Shown one piece after another: positions 48,491 through 58,600 of a stretch of 64,000 nucleotides of DNA. The DNA comes from Streptomyces clavifer. GTDB taxonomy: Bacteria; Actinomycetota; Actinomycetes; Streptomycetales; Streptomycetaceae. The number at the start of each line of letters is the position of its first letter. The first letter of the stretch is position 1. The notes under the pieces were generated by a model. That model did no database searches and was not told where the DNA came from. It saw only the letters and a list, made by a program, of their open reading frames with translations. Made by a program: the position numbers and the translations under genes. The DNA lies in the NCBI GenBank assembly GCA_014651175.1, contig BMWJ01000005.1, forward strand, positions 518,714 through 582,713. Direction: 5' to 3'.

Positions 48491-49576
48491 ATGATGACCC
48501 AGCGTCGATCCCGTACCCTCGCCGCGGCCTGCCTGCTGGCCGCCACCGCCACGCTGGCCGTTTCCGGCTGCTCCAAGTCGGAGACCACGAGCAACGCCGG
48601 CGGTGACAGCAGCCAGGGTGCCCAGGCGGCCAAGACCCCCGAAGCCAGTTCCGGCGCCGGCTGTTCGCTGGAGACCTACGGCGCGCCGAAACTGGACCTG
48701 AAGAACGCGGTGGTCGGCTTCTCCCAGTCGGAGAAGGAGGCCAACCCGTTCCGTATCGCCGAGACCCAGTCCATCAAGGACGAGGCCAAGAAGATCGGCG
48801 TCAAGAAGCTCCTCACCACCAACGCGCAGTCGCAGCTCTCCAAGCAGATCAGCGACATCCAGGACATGCTGTCCCAGGGCGCCCAGTTCCTCATCATCGC
48901 CCCGCTGAACTCCGACGGTCTCGAGCCGGCGCTCAAGGCCGCGGCGGCCAAGAAGGTCCCGGTCCTCACCATCGACCGCAAGGTCAACTCCACCGCCTGC
49001 AAGGACTACGTGGCGTTCCTCGGCTCCGACTTCGTCGAGCAGGGCAAACGGGCCGCCGACGCGATGATCAAGGCGACCGGCGGCAAGGGCAAGGTCGCCA
49101 TCCTCCTCGGCGCCTCCGGCAACAACGTGACCACCGACCGCACCAAGGGCTTCGTCGACCAGATCAAGGCCGAGGCACCCGGCATCGAGATCGTGGCCCA
49201 GCAGACCGGCGAGTTCGCCCGCGACAAGGGCCAGCAGGTCATGGAGCAGCTCATCCAGTCCAAGCCCGAGATCACCGCCGTCTACGCGGAGAACGACGAG
49301 ATGGGCCTCGGCGCCGTCACCGCGCTCAAGGCGGCCGGCAAGAAGCCCGGCAAGGACGTCAAGATCGTCTCCGTCGACGGCACCCGCAACGCCGTGCAGG
49401 CCCTGGTCAACGGCGAGTACAACGCCGTCATCGAGTCCAACCCGCGCTTCGGCCCGCTGGCTTTCGCGACCGCCCAGAAGTTCTACGGCGGCGAGGAGAT
49501 CCCCGAGAACGTGATCATCACCGACCGCGCGTACGACGAGACCAACGCCGAGGCGTCGCTCGGCGGGGCGTACTGA
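48491..49576 (+). CDS. ytfQ: Furanose-type sugar ABC transporter binding lipoprotein (YtfQ-like)
   Basis: A 361-residue periplasmic-binding-protein-fold lipoprotein of the ribose/galactofuranose type. The signal ends with the lipobox AVSGC; the mature part contains the two-lobe pattern VVGFSQSEKEANPFRIAETQSI, LSQGAQFLIIAPLNSDGLEPAL, VPVLTIDRKVN, AVYAENDEMGLGAVTALKAAG. The opening GFSQSE-NPFR is characteristic of YtfQ, which binds galactofuranose and arabinofuranose forms in E. coli. Four-gene order (binding protein, double ATPase, two permeases) matches ytfQRT-yjfF. AAGGAG lies before the first ATG; a second ATG directly follows it. Confidence 0.9.
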   Translation: MMTQRRSRTLAAACLLAATATLAVSGCSKSETTSNAGGDSSQGAQAAKTPEASSGAGCSLETYGAPKLDLKNAVVGFSQSEKEANPFRIAETQSIKDEAKKIGVKKLLTTNAQSQLSKQISDIQDMLSQGAQFLIIAPLNSDGLEPALKAAAAKKVPVLTIDRKVNSTACKDYVAFLGSDFVEQGKRAADAMIKATGGKGKVAILLGASGNNVTTDRTKGFVDQIKAEAPGIEIVAQQTGEFARDKGQQVMEQLIQSKPEITAVYAENDEMGLGAVTALKAAGKKPGKDVKIVSVDGTRNAVQALVNGEYNAVIESNPRFGPLAFATAQKFYGGEEIPENVIITDRAYDETNAEASLGGAY

Positions 49577-49676
49577 CCCCACCCGATCCCCACGGCCCCG
49601 GCCGCCGCGGCACTCGCAGGAGGCCACGGCGGCCCCGGGCCCGCCCCCTCGGAACAGCGGAAGGCCACGACCACCC

Positions 49677-51284
49677 ATGGCACCACCCGAAGCAGTACCT
49701 CAGGCACCGGAGGCGGCCGCGTCCACGGCGTCCCCCGTGCTCGAAGCCCGCTCGGTGAGCAAACGGTTCCCGGGCGTCGTCGCCCTGGACGACGTCTCCT
49801 TCTCCCTGCGCGCGGGGGAGACGCACGCGCTGGTCGGCGAGAACGGCGCCGGCAAGTCCACCCTCATCAAGGTGCTCACCGGGGTGTACCGGCCCGACGG
49901 GGGAGACCTGCGGATGGCGGGCCGACCCGTCCGGTTCGCCCGGCCGTTCGAGGCACAGCAGGCCGGGATCTCCACGATCTACCAGGAGGTCAACCTCGTC
50001 CCGCTGATGAGCGTGGCGCGCAACATCTTCCTCGGCCGCGAGCCCCGGAACCGCTTCGGCCTCATCGACTTCGCCCGCATGCACCGGGAGACGACGGAAC
50101 TGCTGGACGGCTTCGGCGTGCGCGTCGACCCCCGCCGCCCCCTGCACACCCTCGGCATCGGCACCCAGCAGATGGTCGCCCTGGCCCGGGCCGTCTCGGT
50201 CAACGCCCAGGTCGTCATCATGGACGAGCCGACCTCCTCGCTCGAACCGCGCGAGGTGGAGACCCTCTTCCGGGTCATCGAGAACCTCCGCGGCCAGGGC
50301 ATCGCCGTGCTCTACGTCAGCCACCGCATGGACGAGCTCTACCGGATCTGCGACCGCGTCACCGTGCTCCGCGACGGCCGGCACATCCACACCGGGGACC
50401 TCGCCGACCTCGACCGGATGCAGCTCGTCTCGATGATGCTCGGCCGCGACATGGCCGAGGTCCGCCGCTCCGGCGTCACCAGCTTCGCCGCGGAGGGGCA
50501 CGAGGCGGCTCGCACCCCGGTGCTCACCGCGACCGGCCTCTCCAGCCGCCACCACCTCCACGACGTGTCCCTGTCCCTGTACGCCGGCGAAGTGCTCGGC
50601 CTCGGCGGACTCCTCGGCTCCGGCCGCAGCGAGACGGCGAAGGCCCTGTCCGGAGCCCTGCACCTGGACGCGGGCGAACTCACCGTCGACGGCACCGCCC
50701 TGAACCGCCTCACCCCGGCCGCCGCCATCCGCGCCGGGATCAGCCTGCTGCCGGAGGACCGCAAGGCCGAGGGGATCGTCCCCGGCCTCTCCGTACGCGA
50801 GAACATCGTGCTGGCCGCGATGCCGCGCCTGTCCCGGGCCGGTGTCGTCTCCCGCGCCAAGCAGGACCGGATCGTCGACATCTTCATGAAGCGCCTGCGG
50901 ATCAAGGCGTCGAGCCCCGAGCAGAAGGTCGGCGAACTCTCCGGCGGCAACCAGCAGAAGGTCCTGCTGGCCCGCTGGCTCTGCCTCGAACCCAAGGTCC
51001 TGCTGCTCGACGAACCCACCCGGGGCATCGACGTCGGCGCCAAGGCCGAGGTCCAGAGCCTCATCGACGACCTCGCCCGCGAAGGCCTGGCCGTCCTGCT
51101 CATCTCCTCCGACATCGAGGAGCTCATCGAGGGCGCCGACCGGATCGTCGTCCTGCGCGGCGGAGCCGTCGCGGGCGAACTGGCGGGCGACGACGTGGCC
51201 GAGGACCGGCTGCTCGAAGTGCTCGCCGACCACGCACCGGCGCCGGAGGACAAGTCCCCGGCCGCACAGGAGGACCCCCGATGA
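49677..51284 (+). CDS. ytfR: Sugar ABC transporter double ATPase (YtfR-like)
   Basis: A 535-residue fused ATPase of the ribose/galactose class. The first half has an intact Walker A (GENGAGKST), an altered signature (LGIGTQQMVALARAV) and Walker B (VVIMDEPTSSL). The second half has a degenerate Walker A (GLLGSGRSETAKAL), a perfect signature (LSGGNQQKVLLARWL) and Walker B (VLLLDEPTRGIDVGAKAE). This asymmetry is normal for the class, where the first half does most of the ATP hydrolysis. It energises the two permeases downstream, whose first start overlaps its stop by 4 bases. GGAAGG lies 11-16 bases before the ATG, rather far. Confidence 0.93.
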   Translation: MAPPEAVPQAPEAAASTASPVLEARSVSKRFPGVVALDDVSFSLRAGETHALVGENGAGKSTLIKVLTGVYRPDGGDLRMAGRPVRFARPFEAQQAGISTIYQEVNLVPLMSVARNIFLGREPRNRFGLIDFARMHRETTELLDGFGVRVDPRRPLHTLGIGTQQMVALARAVSVNAQVVIMDEPTSSLEPREVETLFRVIENLRGQGIAVLYVSHRMDELYRICDRVTVLRDGRHIHTGDLADLDRMQLVSMMLGRDMAEVRRSGVTSFAAEGHEAARTPVLTATGLSSRHHLHDVSLSLYAGEVLGLGGLLGSGRSETAKALSGALHLDAGELTVDGTALNRLTPAAAIRAGISLLPEDRKAEGIVPGLSVRENIVLAAMPRLSRAGVVSRAKQDRIVDIFMKRLRIKASSPEQKVGELSGGNQQKVLLARWLCLEPKVLLLDEPTRGIDVGAKAEVQSLIDDLAREGLAVLLISSDIEELIEGADRIVVLRGGAVAGELAGDDVAEDRLLEVLADHAPAPEDKSPAAQEDPR

Positions 51285-52297
51285 CCCAGGCCGCCGTCTC
51301 CCCGCCCGTAGAACCCGCACAGCCCGCCGAACCCGGGAAACCCGCCAGGTCCACAGGTCCGCTGGCCCGGCTGCGCGACCCGGCCTGGTACCAGGAGTAC
51401 GGCGTGTACGTCGCCGTGGCGGTGGTGCTGCTCTTCAACGCCCTGTTCACCGACCACTTCATGACCGCCGACAACTTCCGCACCCAGCTCGTCCAGGTCG
51501 CCCCCATCGTCATCGTCGCCCTGGGCATGGCCCTGGTCATCGGCACCGAGGGCGTCGACCTGTCCGTCGGCTCGACCATGGCGCTCGCCGCCGCGTTCCT
51601 GCCGCTCTACCTCGGATACGGACTGGTACCCGCACTCGTCGTCTCGCTCCTGGCGGGTGCCGTCGTCGGAGCCGTCAACGGCACCCTGGTCTCCCTCATC
51701 GGGCTGCAGCCCATCGTGGCCACGCTCGCCCTCTTCGTCGGCGGCCGGGGACTGGCCCTGGTCATGGCCGACGGCCAGCTCAAGCAGATCGTCAACCCCG
51801 ACCTGCTGTCGCTGGGAACGGGGTCCTTCCTCGGTGTCCCGCTCGTCGTCTGGATCGCCGGGGTGCTGGCCGTCGCCGTCGCCTTCCTGGTGCAGCGCAC
51901 CACCTTCGGCCGGCAGATCGTCGCCGTCGGCGGCAACCGATCCGCCGCGGCCCTCGCGGGACTTCCCGTCAAGCGCGTCCTCATCGGCGTCTACGTCCTC
52001 TGCGGTGTGCTCGCCGCCCTCGCCGGAGTCCTCGCCACGGCCAGGCTCACCGCGAGCGACCCGTCCTCGCTCGGCACCCTCATGGAACTCTCCGCCATCA
52101 CGGCGGTCGTCGTCGGCGGCACGCCGCTCAACGGCGGGTCCATCCGGGTGCTCGGCACCGTGGCCGGAGCCCTGCTGATGCAGCTCCTGCGCGCCACGCT
52201 CGTCAAGCACGACCTGCCGGACTCCACCGCACAGATCGCCCAGGCGGCCATCATCATCGCCGCCGTCTACGTCGCCCGGGAGCGTCGGTCCCGATGA
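51281..52297 (+). CDS. ytfT: Sugar ABC transporter permease (YtfT-like)
   Basis: A 338-residue membrane protein of the BPD_transp_2 family with about ten helices. Typical stretches are ALGMALVIGTEGVDLSVGS, GAVNGTLVSLIGLQPIVATL, GRQIVAVGGNRSAAALAG and ITAVVVGGTPLNGGSIRV. It forms half of the import channel with the next permease, with which it overlaps by 4 bases. A Pro-rich cytosolic N-terminus precedes the first helix. Confidence 0.92.
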   Translation: MTQAAVSPPVEPAQPAEPGKPARSTGPLARLRDPAWYQEYGVYVAVAVVLLFNALFTDHFMTADNFRTQLVQVAPIVIVALGMALVIGTEGVDLSVGSTMALAAAFLPLYLGYGLVPALVVSLLAGAVVGAVNGTLVSLIGLQPIVATLALFVGGRGLALVMADGQLKQIVNPDLLSLGTGSFLGVPLVVWIAGVLAVAVAFLVQRTTFGRQIVAVGGNRSAAALAGLPVKRVLIGVYVLCGVLAALAGVLATARLTASDPSSLGTLMELSAITAVVVGGTPLNGGSIRVLGTVAGALLMQLLRATLVKHDLPDSTAQIAQAAIIIAAVYVARERRSR

Positions 52298-53361
52298 ACG
52301 AAACCACACCCGCACCCGCAGCGCCCGCAGCCCCGGCCCCCGCCGTCCCCAGGACGGACACACCGGGCGGCAAGGGGCCCCGCCCCGCAGCCGCCTCCGA
52401 GCCGGGGACCAGGGCCCGTGTCGCCGAACTCCTCCAGCGTCAGGGCGTGCTGGCGGTCCTGCTGACCGTCGTGATCGCCGCCTCGTTCATCTATCCGACC
52501 TTCGCGTCCCTGGACAACGCCCGCGGCATCACCATCCAGGCGTCCTTCCTCGCCGTGGTCGCACTCGGCATGACGATGGTCATCATCACCGGCGGCATCG
52601 ACCTGTCGGTCGGATCGGTCTTCGCCCTCGGGGGAGTCCTCGCCGCCTGGGCCTCGCAGTACGGTTTCCTCGCCGCCCTGCTCGTCCCCCTCGTGGCATG
52701 CGGCGCGATCGGACTGCTCAACGGCCTCCTGATCGCCCGGGGCAACATGGCCCCCTTCATCGTCACCCTCGCCACCCTGCTCGGCGCGCGCGGCCTGCTG
52801 CTCGCCATCACCGACGAGGGCGCCACCACCTACCTGGTGCCCAAGGACTCCGCCTTCGGTGAGCTGGGCCAGGGAAGCGTCTGGGGCTTCGGCTACCCGA
52901 TCCTCGTCGCGCTGGTGCTCTTCGGCGCCGGCGGACTCGTCCTGCAGCGCACCTCGTTCGGACAGACGCTCTTCGCCGTGGGCGGCAGCAGCGACGCGGC
53001 GACCCTGATGGGCCTCCCCGTCGCCCGTACGAAGATCCTCGTCTACACGCTCAGCGGCCTGCTGGCCGGTCTCGCCGGCGCGCTCAACGCGGCCAGGCTC
53101 TCCTCCGGCGTCACCATCGTCGGCGTGGGCATGGAGCTCGACGCGATCTCCGCCGTCGTCATCGGCGGCACCCTGCTCATCGGCGGTGCCGGCTCGATCA
53201 GCGGCACCCTGTGGGGCGTCCTGCTGCTCGCCGTCATCCAGAACCTGATCAACCAGATCGGCTCGCTCAACAGCTCGTACCAGTCGGTGGTCAGCGGAGG
53301 CTTCCTTATCGTTGTCGTGGTGGCCCAGCGCTATCTCGCGCGCAGTCGCAGAAGCACCTGA
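52294..53361 (+). CDS. yjfF: Sugar ABC transporter permease (YjfF-like)
   Basis: A 355-residue partner permease of the BPD_transp_2 family. It shares the diagnostic ALGMTMVIITGGIDLSVGS and ISAVVIGGTLLIGGAGSISG segments and ends in VVVVAQRYLARSR. Its presence beside the YtfT-like permease makes the heteromeric channel of the galactofuranose-type importers. The stop lies 57 bp before the LacI gene, with no terminator between, so the regulator and epimerase are likely in the same transcript. Confidence 0.92.
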   Translation: MNETTPAPAAPAAPAPAVPRTDTPGGKGPRPAAASEPGTRARVAELLQRQGVLAVLLTVVIAASFIYPTFASLDNARGITIQASFLAVVALGMTMVIITGGIDLSVGSVFALGGVLAAWASQYGFLAALLVPLVACGAIGLLNGLLIARGNMAPFIVTLATLLGARGLLLAITDEGATTYLVPKDSAFGELGQGSVWGFGYPILVALVLFGAGGLVLQRTSFGQTLFAVGGSSDAATLMGLPVARTKILVYTLSGLLAGLAGALNAARLSSGVTIVGVGMELDAISAVVIGGTLLIGGAGSISGTLWGVLLLAVIQNLINQIGSLNSSYQSVVSGGFLIVVVVAQRYLARSRRST

Positions 53362-53417
53362 CGACGGACCAGCTGTACCGAACCGAACCATCGAGCCGAG
53401 TCGATCCAAGGAGTGCC

Positions 53418-54455
53418 GTGGGCGTCAGCCTCAAGGACGTTGCGCAACGGGCGGGCGTGTCCATCAAGACCGTGTCGAACGTGGTGAACAACTATCAGCA
53501 CGTCACACCCGCCATGCGCGCCAAGGTGCAGCGGGCGATCGACGAGCTCGGCTACCGGCCGAACCTCACCGCCCGCCACCTGCGCAAGGGCCGCACCGGC
53601 ATCATCGCCCTCGCCGTACCCGAATTCGGCAACCCGTACTTCGCGGAGCTCGCCGGAGCCGTCGTCGACGCGGCCGCCCGGCACGACTACACCGTCCTGG
53701 TCGACCACACCGCCGGCCTCAGGGAGAACGAGCTCCTGGTCAGCCAGGGATTCCGGTCCCACGTCATCGACGGGCTCATCCTCAGTCCCATCCATCTGGA
53801 GACCGAGGACCTGATGGCACGCACCGAGACGGCACCGCTGGTCCTGCTGGGTGAACGCGAGTACGAGGCACCGTACGACCACATCGCCATCGACAACGTG
53901 GCGGCGGCCCGCGCCGCCGTGGGCCACCTCATCGGCCTGGGCCACCGCAGGATCGCCTTCCTCGGCTCCCGCACGGGCCGCGAACGCCAGCCCGCCCATC
54001 TGCGGCTGCGGGGCTGGCGCGAGGAGCTCGCCGCCGCCGGACTGGAGGCGGACGAGTCCCTGGTCGTGGTCACCGACGGCTACGGACGCGCGGACGGAGC
54101 CACCGGCATGGCCGCCCTCCTGGACCGGGGGGAACGGCCCGACGCCGTGTTCGCCTACAACGACCTCATCGCCATCGGGGCGATGAGGACCATCACCGAA
54201 CGCGGACTGCGGATCCCGGACGACATCGCCGTCGTCGGCTTCGACGACATCGAGGAGAGCAGCTACGGCACCACGACACTCACGACCATCGCCCCGGACA
54301 AGGAAGCCATCGCCCGGCTCGCCGTCGACAGCCTGGTCGAGCGGCTGTCGGGGAACCCGGTCGCCGAACCACGGAGGCCGCGCCCCGGATACCGCCTCAT
54401 CGTCCGGGAATCCACCGCGTCCGGGCCTGAATCCGTTCTTCCCAAGGACCTCTGA
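53418..54455 (+). CDS. LacI-family transcriptional regulator of the furanose importer operon
   Basis: A 345-residue repressor. The DNA-binding head is at residues 3-50 (SLKDVAQRAGVSIKTVSNVVN, then the hinge helix YRPNLTARHLRKG), followed by the sugar-binding core (TGIIALAVPEFGNPYFAELAG, HIAIDNVAAARAAVGHLIGLGHRRIAFLG, AVVGFDDIEESSYGTTTLTTI). The GTG at 53418 has an ideal AAGGAG six bases upstream. It lies inside the importer operon, so it probably represses that operon and the neighbouring glycosidases through the AACGTT-centred sites, released by the imported sugar (inference). Confidence 0.92.
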   Translation: MGVSLKDVAQRAGVSIKTVSNVVNNYQHVTPAMRAKVQRAIDELGYRPNLTARHLRKGRTGIIALAVPEFGNPYFAELAGAVVDAAARHDYTVLVDHTAGLRENELLVSQGFRSHVIDGLILSPIHLETEDLMARTETAPLVLLGEREYEAPYDHIAIDNVAAARAAVGHLIGLGHRRIAFLGSRTGRERQPAHLRLRGWREELAAAGLEADESLVVVTDGYGRADGATGMAALLDRGERPDAVFAYNDLIAIGAMRTITERGLRIPDDIAVVGFDDIEESSYGTTTLTTIAPDKEAIARLAVDSLVERLSGNPVAEPRRPRPGYRLIVRESTASGPESVLPKDL

Positions 54456-55531
54456 TGCCGCGCCCCACCGTGCACCGCACACCGTTCGGCTCCGCCCACG
54501 GGACCGAGACCGGCCTGTGGACCCTCGACTCGGGTACGGGAGTTCGTGCCGAGGTCCTCACCTACGGCGCCTCCCTGCACCGCCTGACCGTGCCCGACAC
54601 CGCGGGCTCCGCCGCCTCGGTCGTCCGCTCGCTCGCCACGATCGACGACTACACGGGGAAGCACCCGTACTTCGGAGCCGTCGTGGGCCGCTACGCCAAC
54701 CGCATCGCGCACGGCCGCTTCTCCCTGGACGGGGCCACGCACCACATCCCCGCCAACGACCGCGGCCACGCTCTGCACGGCGGCCCCGAAGGCTTCCACA
54801 CCAAGATCTGGGACGCCACCTCCGACACCACGGACAGCACCGCGTCCGTGCGGCTGACGCTGCACAGCCCCGACGGGGACATGGGGTTCCCCGGAGCGCT
54901 GGACGTCTCCGTCACGTACACCCTCGACACCGCGGGCACACTGGCCGTCGACTACGCCTCGGTCACCGACCGCGCCACGGTCGTCAACCTGACCAACCAC
55001 GCCTACTTCGAGCTGGCCGGCCACGGGGACGTCCTCGGCCACCTGCTGGAGGTCGACGCCGACACCTACCTCCCGGTGGACGGCGACGGCATCCCCGCGG
55101 GACCGCCGGTCGCAGTGCGGGGTACTGCGTTCGACCTCACCGCGGCGCGCGTCCTGGGGGAGCGGACGGCGCTCGAGGACGAACAGCTGCGCCTGGCGGG
55201 CGGCTTCGACCACTGCTGGGTGCTCCGTGAACCCGCCGGCGCACCGGCGGGGGGACTGCGCCGCGCCGCCCGGCTCACCGCCCCCGCCGAGGGCCGCGTC
55301 CTGGATGTGTGGACGACGGAGCCCGGCATCCAGGTCTACACCGCCAACCAGCTCGACGGCTCGTTCACCGACGGCGACGGCCGGTCCCACGACCGCCACG
55401 GCGCGGTCTGTCTGGAGACCCAGCACCTACCCGACTCGCCCAACCGGCCCGGCCAGCCCAGCACCGTACTGCGTCCCGGCGAGACGGCGCGAAGCCGTAC
55501 CGAGCTGCGTTTCCCCCACCTGGAGCGCTGA
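54455..55531 (+). CDS. galM: Aldose 1-epimerase
   Basis: A 358-residue galactose-mutarotase-fold enzyme that interconverts the alpha and beta anomers of free sugars. Conserved sites are GRYANRIAHGRFSLDG (His), the proton donor His in NLTNHAYFELAG and the catalytic Glu in VCLETQHLPDSPN. Its ATG overlaps the LacI stop (TGATG). As the last gene of the importer operon it would prepare the imported aldose for catabolism. The length is normal and no signal peptide is present, so it is cytosolic. Confidence 0.93.
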   Translation: MPRPTVHRTPFGSAHGTETGLWTLDSGTGVRAEVLTYGASLHRLTVPDTAGSAASVVRSLATIDDYTGKHPYFGAVVGRYANRIAHGRFSLDGATHHIPANDRGHALHGGPEGFHTKIWDATSDTTDSTASVRLTLHSPDGDMGFPGALDVSVTYTLDTAGTLAVDYASVTDRATVVNLTNHAYFELAGHGDVLGHLLEVDADTYLPVDGDGIPAGPPVAVRGTAFDLTAARVLGERTALEDEQLRLAGGFDHCWVLREPAGAPAGGLRRAARLTAPAEGRVLDVWTTEPGIQVYTANQLDGSFTDGDGRSHDRHGAVCLETQHLPDSPNRPGQPSTVLRPGETARSRTELRFPHLER

Positions 55532-55562
55532 GGCCCGGCCGCGGGCTCGTGTTCCGCTGACT

Positions 55563-55599
55563 GGCGTGACCGGCGCGCCCTCTGCGCCCCGGTCACGCC
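55563..55599. terminator. Bidirectional hairpin between epimerase and amylase genes
   Basis: GGCGTGACCGG and CCGGTCACGCC form a perfect 11-bp stem with a 15-base loop between two convergent stop codons. Confidence 0.7.
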
Positions 55600-55604
55600 C
55601 GGTG

Positions 55605-58600
55605 TCACTTCAGGTACGCGCCCGCCGTCCCGATCTTCCCCGGCGCCGCGTTCCGGCCGCCGAGGTCGAGGACGTACACGCGCAGATTGCCCTTGCCCGG
55701 AGCCGGGACGGCGAGCGTGCCGCCCGTCACCACGCGGGTGTCCCCGGTGACGGCGTCCTTGTACGTCCCGTTGGGGATGCCCGTGTACGTGGCGCCGCCC
55801 GAGACGGTCACGAGCGCGAAGCTGTCCGTGCCGCTCGCCGCGTCGGTGTACCGGCGCTTGTACGCCATGGAGCCGCTGATCCCCTCCGTCGAGTACTGGC
55901 CCATCTGGAGCGCCGGCACCGCCCGGCGGATCTCGTTGAGCCGTTGCACATGCTTGACCAGCGGCTTCGCGAGGGTATCGGCGACCGCGCCGGTGGCCGA
56001 GGAGACCTTGCTGAAGTCGGACGCCTTGACGTCACCGGCGAGATGGCCGCCGAAGTACGCCCGCCCGGTGGTCTCCAGGGGGCAGCCGGGTCCGCAGTCG
56101 ATCTTCTTGCCCGCCCGGAACTCGATCTCCGAGCCGTAGTAGAGCGTGGGGATGCCCCGGAAGGTCCACATCAGGGACATGTTCTCGGCCCAGGCGTCCG
56201 TGCCGCCCGCGTACCGTTCGCTGCTCTTGTTGGGCCCGTAGTCGTGGCTGTCGACGTAGACGACGTTGTACGTGGCGTCGTTGTAACTGTCGTCGGAGTC
56301 CTTGCCGTTGCTGTAGGCGTTGCCGGCGTCGCCGAAGTTCATGTGCATGCGCATGTCGATGACGTTCATCCCGGAGAACTTGCTGTGGTCCGGTGCGTGG
56401 TAGGTGTTGCCGTTCAGGAAGGCGTTGGTGGAGGTGGGCTGGGATCCGGTGCCCTGCTGCTGCTCGTAGTCGTACATCTCCAGAGCGGCCTTGCCGTCGT
56501 CGGCGCTGTACTCCTTGCGTTCCTTCCACGTGTAGAACTGCGCGGAGTGGTTGACCGAGCCGCGGTTCCACTTGTCGTTGACGAAGGCCGCGACCTCGCC
56601 GAAGACGAAGAAGTTCTTCGCGGCCCCGGCGCCGAACCGCTGGGTGACGCGCTCCTGGATCGCGGGCAGGAAGCGGCGGTTCCAGGTCGTCCGGGGGATG
56701 TGGACGGCAGTGTCGACCCGGAAGCCGTCCACGCCCATGTCGATGTACTTGTTGTAGGCGCCGATCAGGTAGTTCTGCACGGGCGTGCTCTCGGTGTTGA
56801 AGTCGGCGAGATCGTCGTGCAGCCAGCAGCTGCGGGAGTCCTCACCCTCCCAGTTACCGATCCAGCAGTTGTGGTAGTACGCCTTCGGGAACATGCCCGA
56901 TGTCGGGCTGGGCCACTGGCAGTTGTAGATCCGGTACCCCTCGGGCGAGGTGTACTGGGTGGGGGTGCCCCAGTTGACGCAGGTGTTGCCCGACGGCTCG
57001 GCGGTGGACCACAGGTCACCGTTGTAGTACGACTTCCCGGACTTGGTCTCGACGGTCAGGCCGTCGTACTCGAAGCCGTCGTTCTTCTCGTCGTAGTACC
57101 AGCTCCACTGGGTGTCGCGGACCCCGTACGCCTTCGGGGTGAACAGGCCCTTGGCGCCCCAGCGGGAGGAGTGGTTGTAGACGACGTCCTGGTAGATCTT
57201 CATGCCCTTGGCGTGGGCCGCGTTGATCAGGTCCTGGTAGGAGGCGCCGGCGGACTCCAGCCGGGAGTCGACCTCGTAGAAGTCGTAGCCGTGGTAGCCG
57301 TGGTAGTCGTAGTCGGACCGGTTCAGCACCACTGGGGTGATCCAGACGGCCGACATGCCGAGGCCCTTGATGTAGTCGAGCTTGTTGACCAGGCCCTTGA
57401 AGTCGCCCCGGAACATGGGGTCGTTGTTGGCCGCGTTGCCCGACTTCGTGTGCTGGCTCCCGCCGCGGTTGTTGGAGGTGTCACCGTCCTCGAAGCGGGC
57501 GGTGAGCACGAAGTAGATCGGGTCCTTGCGGGGGTCGGTGCCCAGCGGCTTCCCGGAGGCCGGGGCCGCCGGCTTCTCCCCCGTGGTGGCGGTGGCGGCG
57601 GCGGAGGCGGCGGAGACGTTCCCTGCCGCGTCGAGGGCCCTGACCGTGTAGGTGTAGGCCGTCCTCTCCTCCAGCCCGGTGTCGGAGAACACCGTGGAGC
57701 CGACGTCGGTCACCATCGTGCCCCTGGTGCCGCCGGTCCGTGTCACCTGGTACTTCGTCACACCGCGGTCGTCGGTGGACGGGTCCCAGGTCAGCACGAC
57801 CGCGATCCCGTCGGCGTCGGCGGTCACCTTCGCCGGGGCGGTCGGGGCCTCGGTGTCCGGGGTCTCGGCCGCGCACGGGTCCTTCGCGGCGGAGGTGACC
57901 TTGCGGTCCTTCACCGTGCTGAGTCCCTCGGAGAGGGTGTAGTCGCTGCCGTTGTTGTTGTCCCAGACCCCGTTGCCGTTGTTGAAGGCGGCCTGCAGTG
58001 TGGTCGCCGAGCCGAGGTCCACCGACTTCTTCACCCAGCCGGTACAGGCGGCCTCCATGCCCACCCCCGGGACGGCGGTCCAGGCGCCGCCCGTCGGCCG
58101 GTAGTGGAGATTGACAGTCGTCCAGCCGACGGTCGCCGTCGAGTAGTAGACGGACGCGGTGTGCGCACCGCCCGGGCCGGGGTCCGTGCCCGTGTCGGCG
58201 CACGGGTCGCTGTGGGCCACCACCCCGTCCTTGACGGTGATGTTCCCGGTGCCGAGGGCGTAGTTCCTGCCGGCGTTGTTGTCCCAGACGCCCGAGCCGT
58301 TGTTGAACGTGGCGGCCATACCGGCCGCGCTGCCCAGGCTCACGGTCTGCTTCACCCAGTCCGTGCACGCGGCTTCCATGACCACGCCGGGCACGGTGGT
58401 CCAGGAACCGCCGTCGGGTGCGTAATGGAGCCGGTGGGCGGTCCAGTTCTTGGTCTTCGTGTAGTAGAAGACGGTCGCGGTGGATTCCGAGGCGGCCGCG
58501 GGCGCGGCCTCGACGGTGCGCGGGGACTCCGGTACGGCGGTCAGGAGCCCCAGCATCACGGTGGCTGCGAGGGCCGCTCCCAGGGGGCGTCCGAGCAGCC

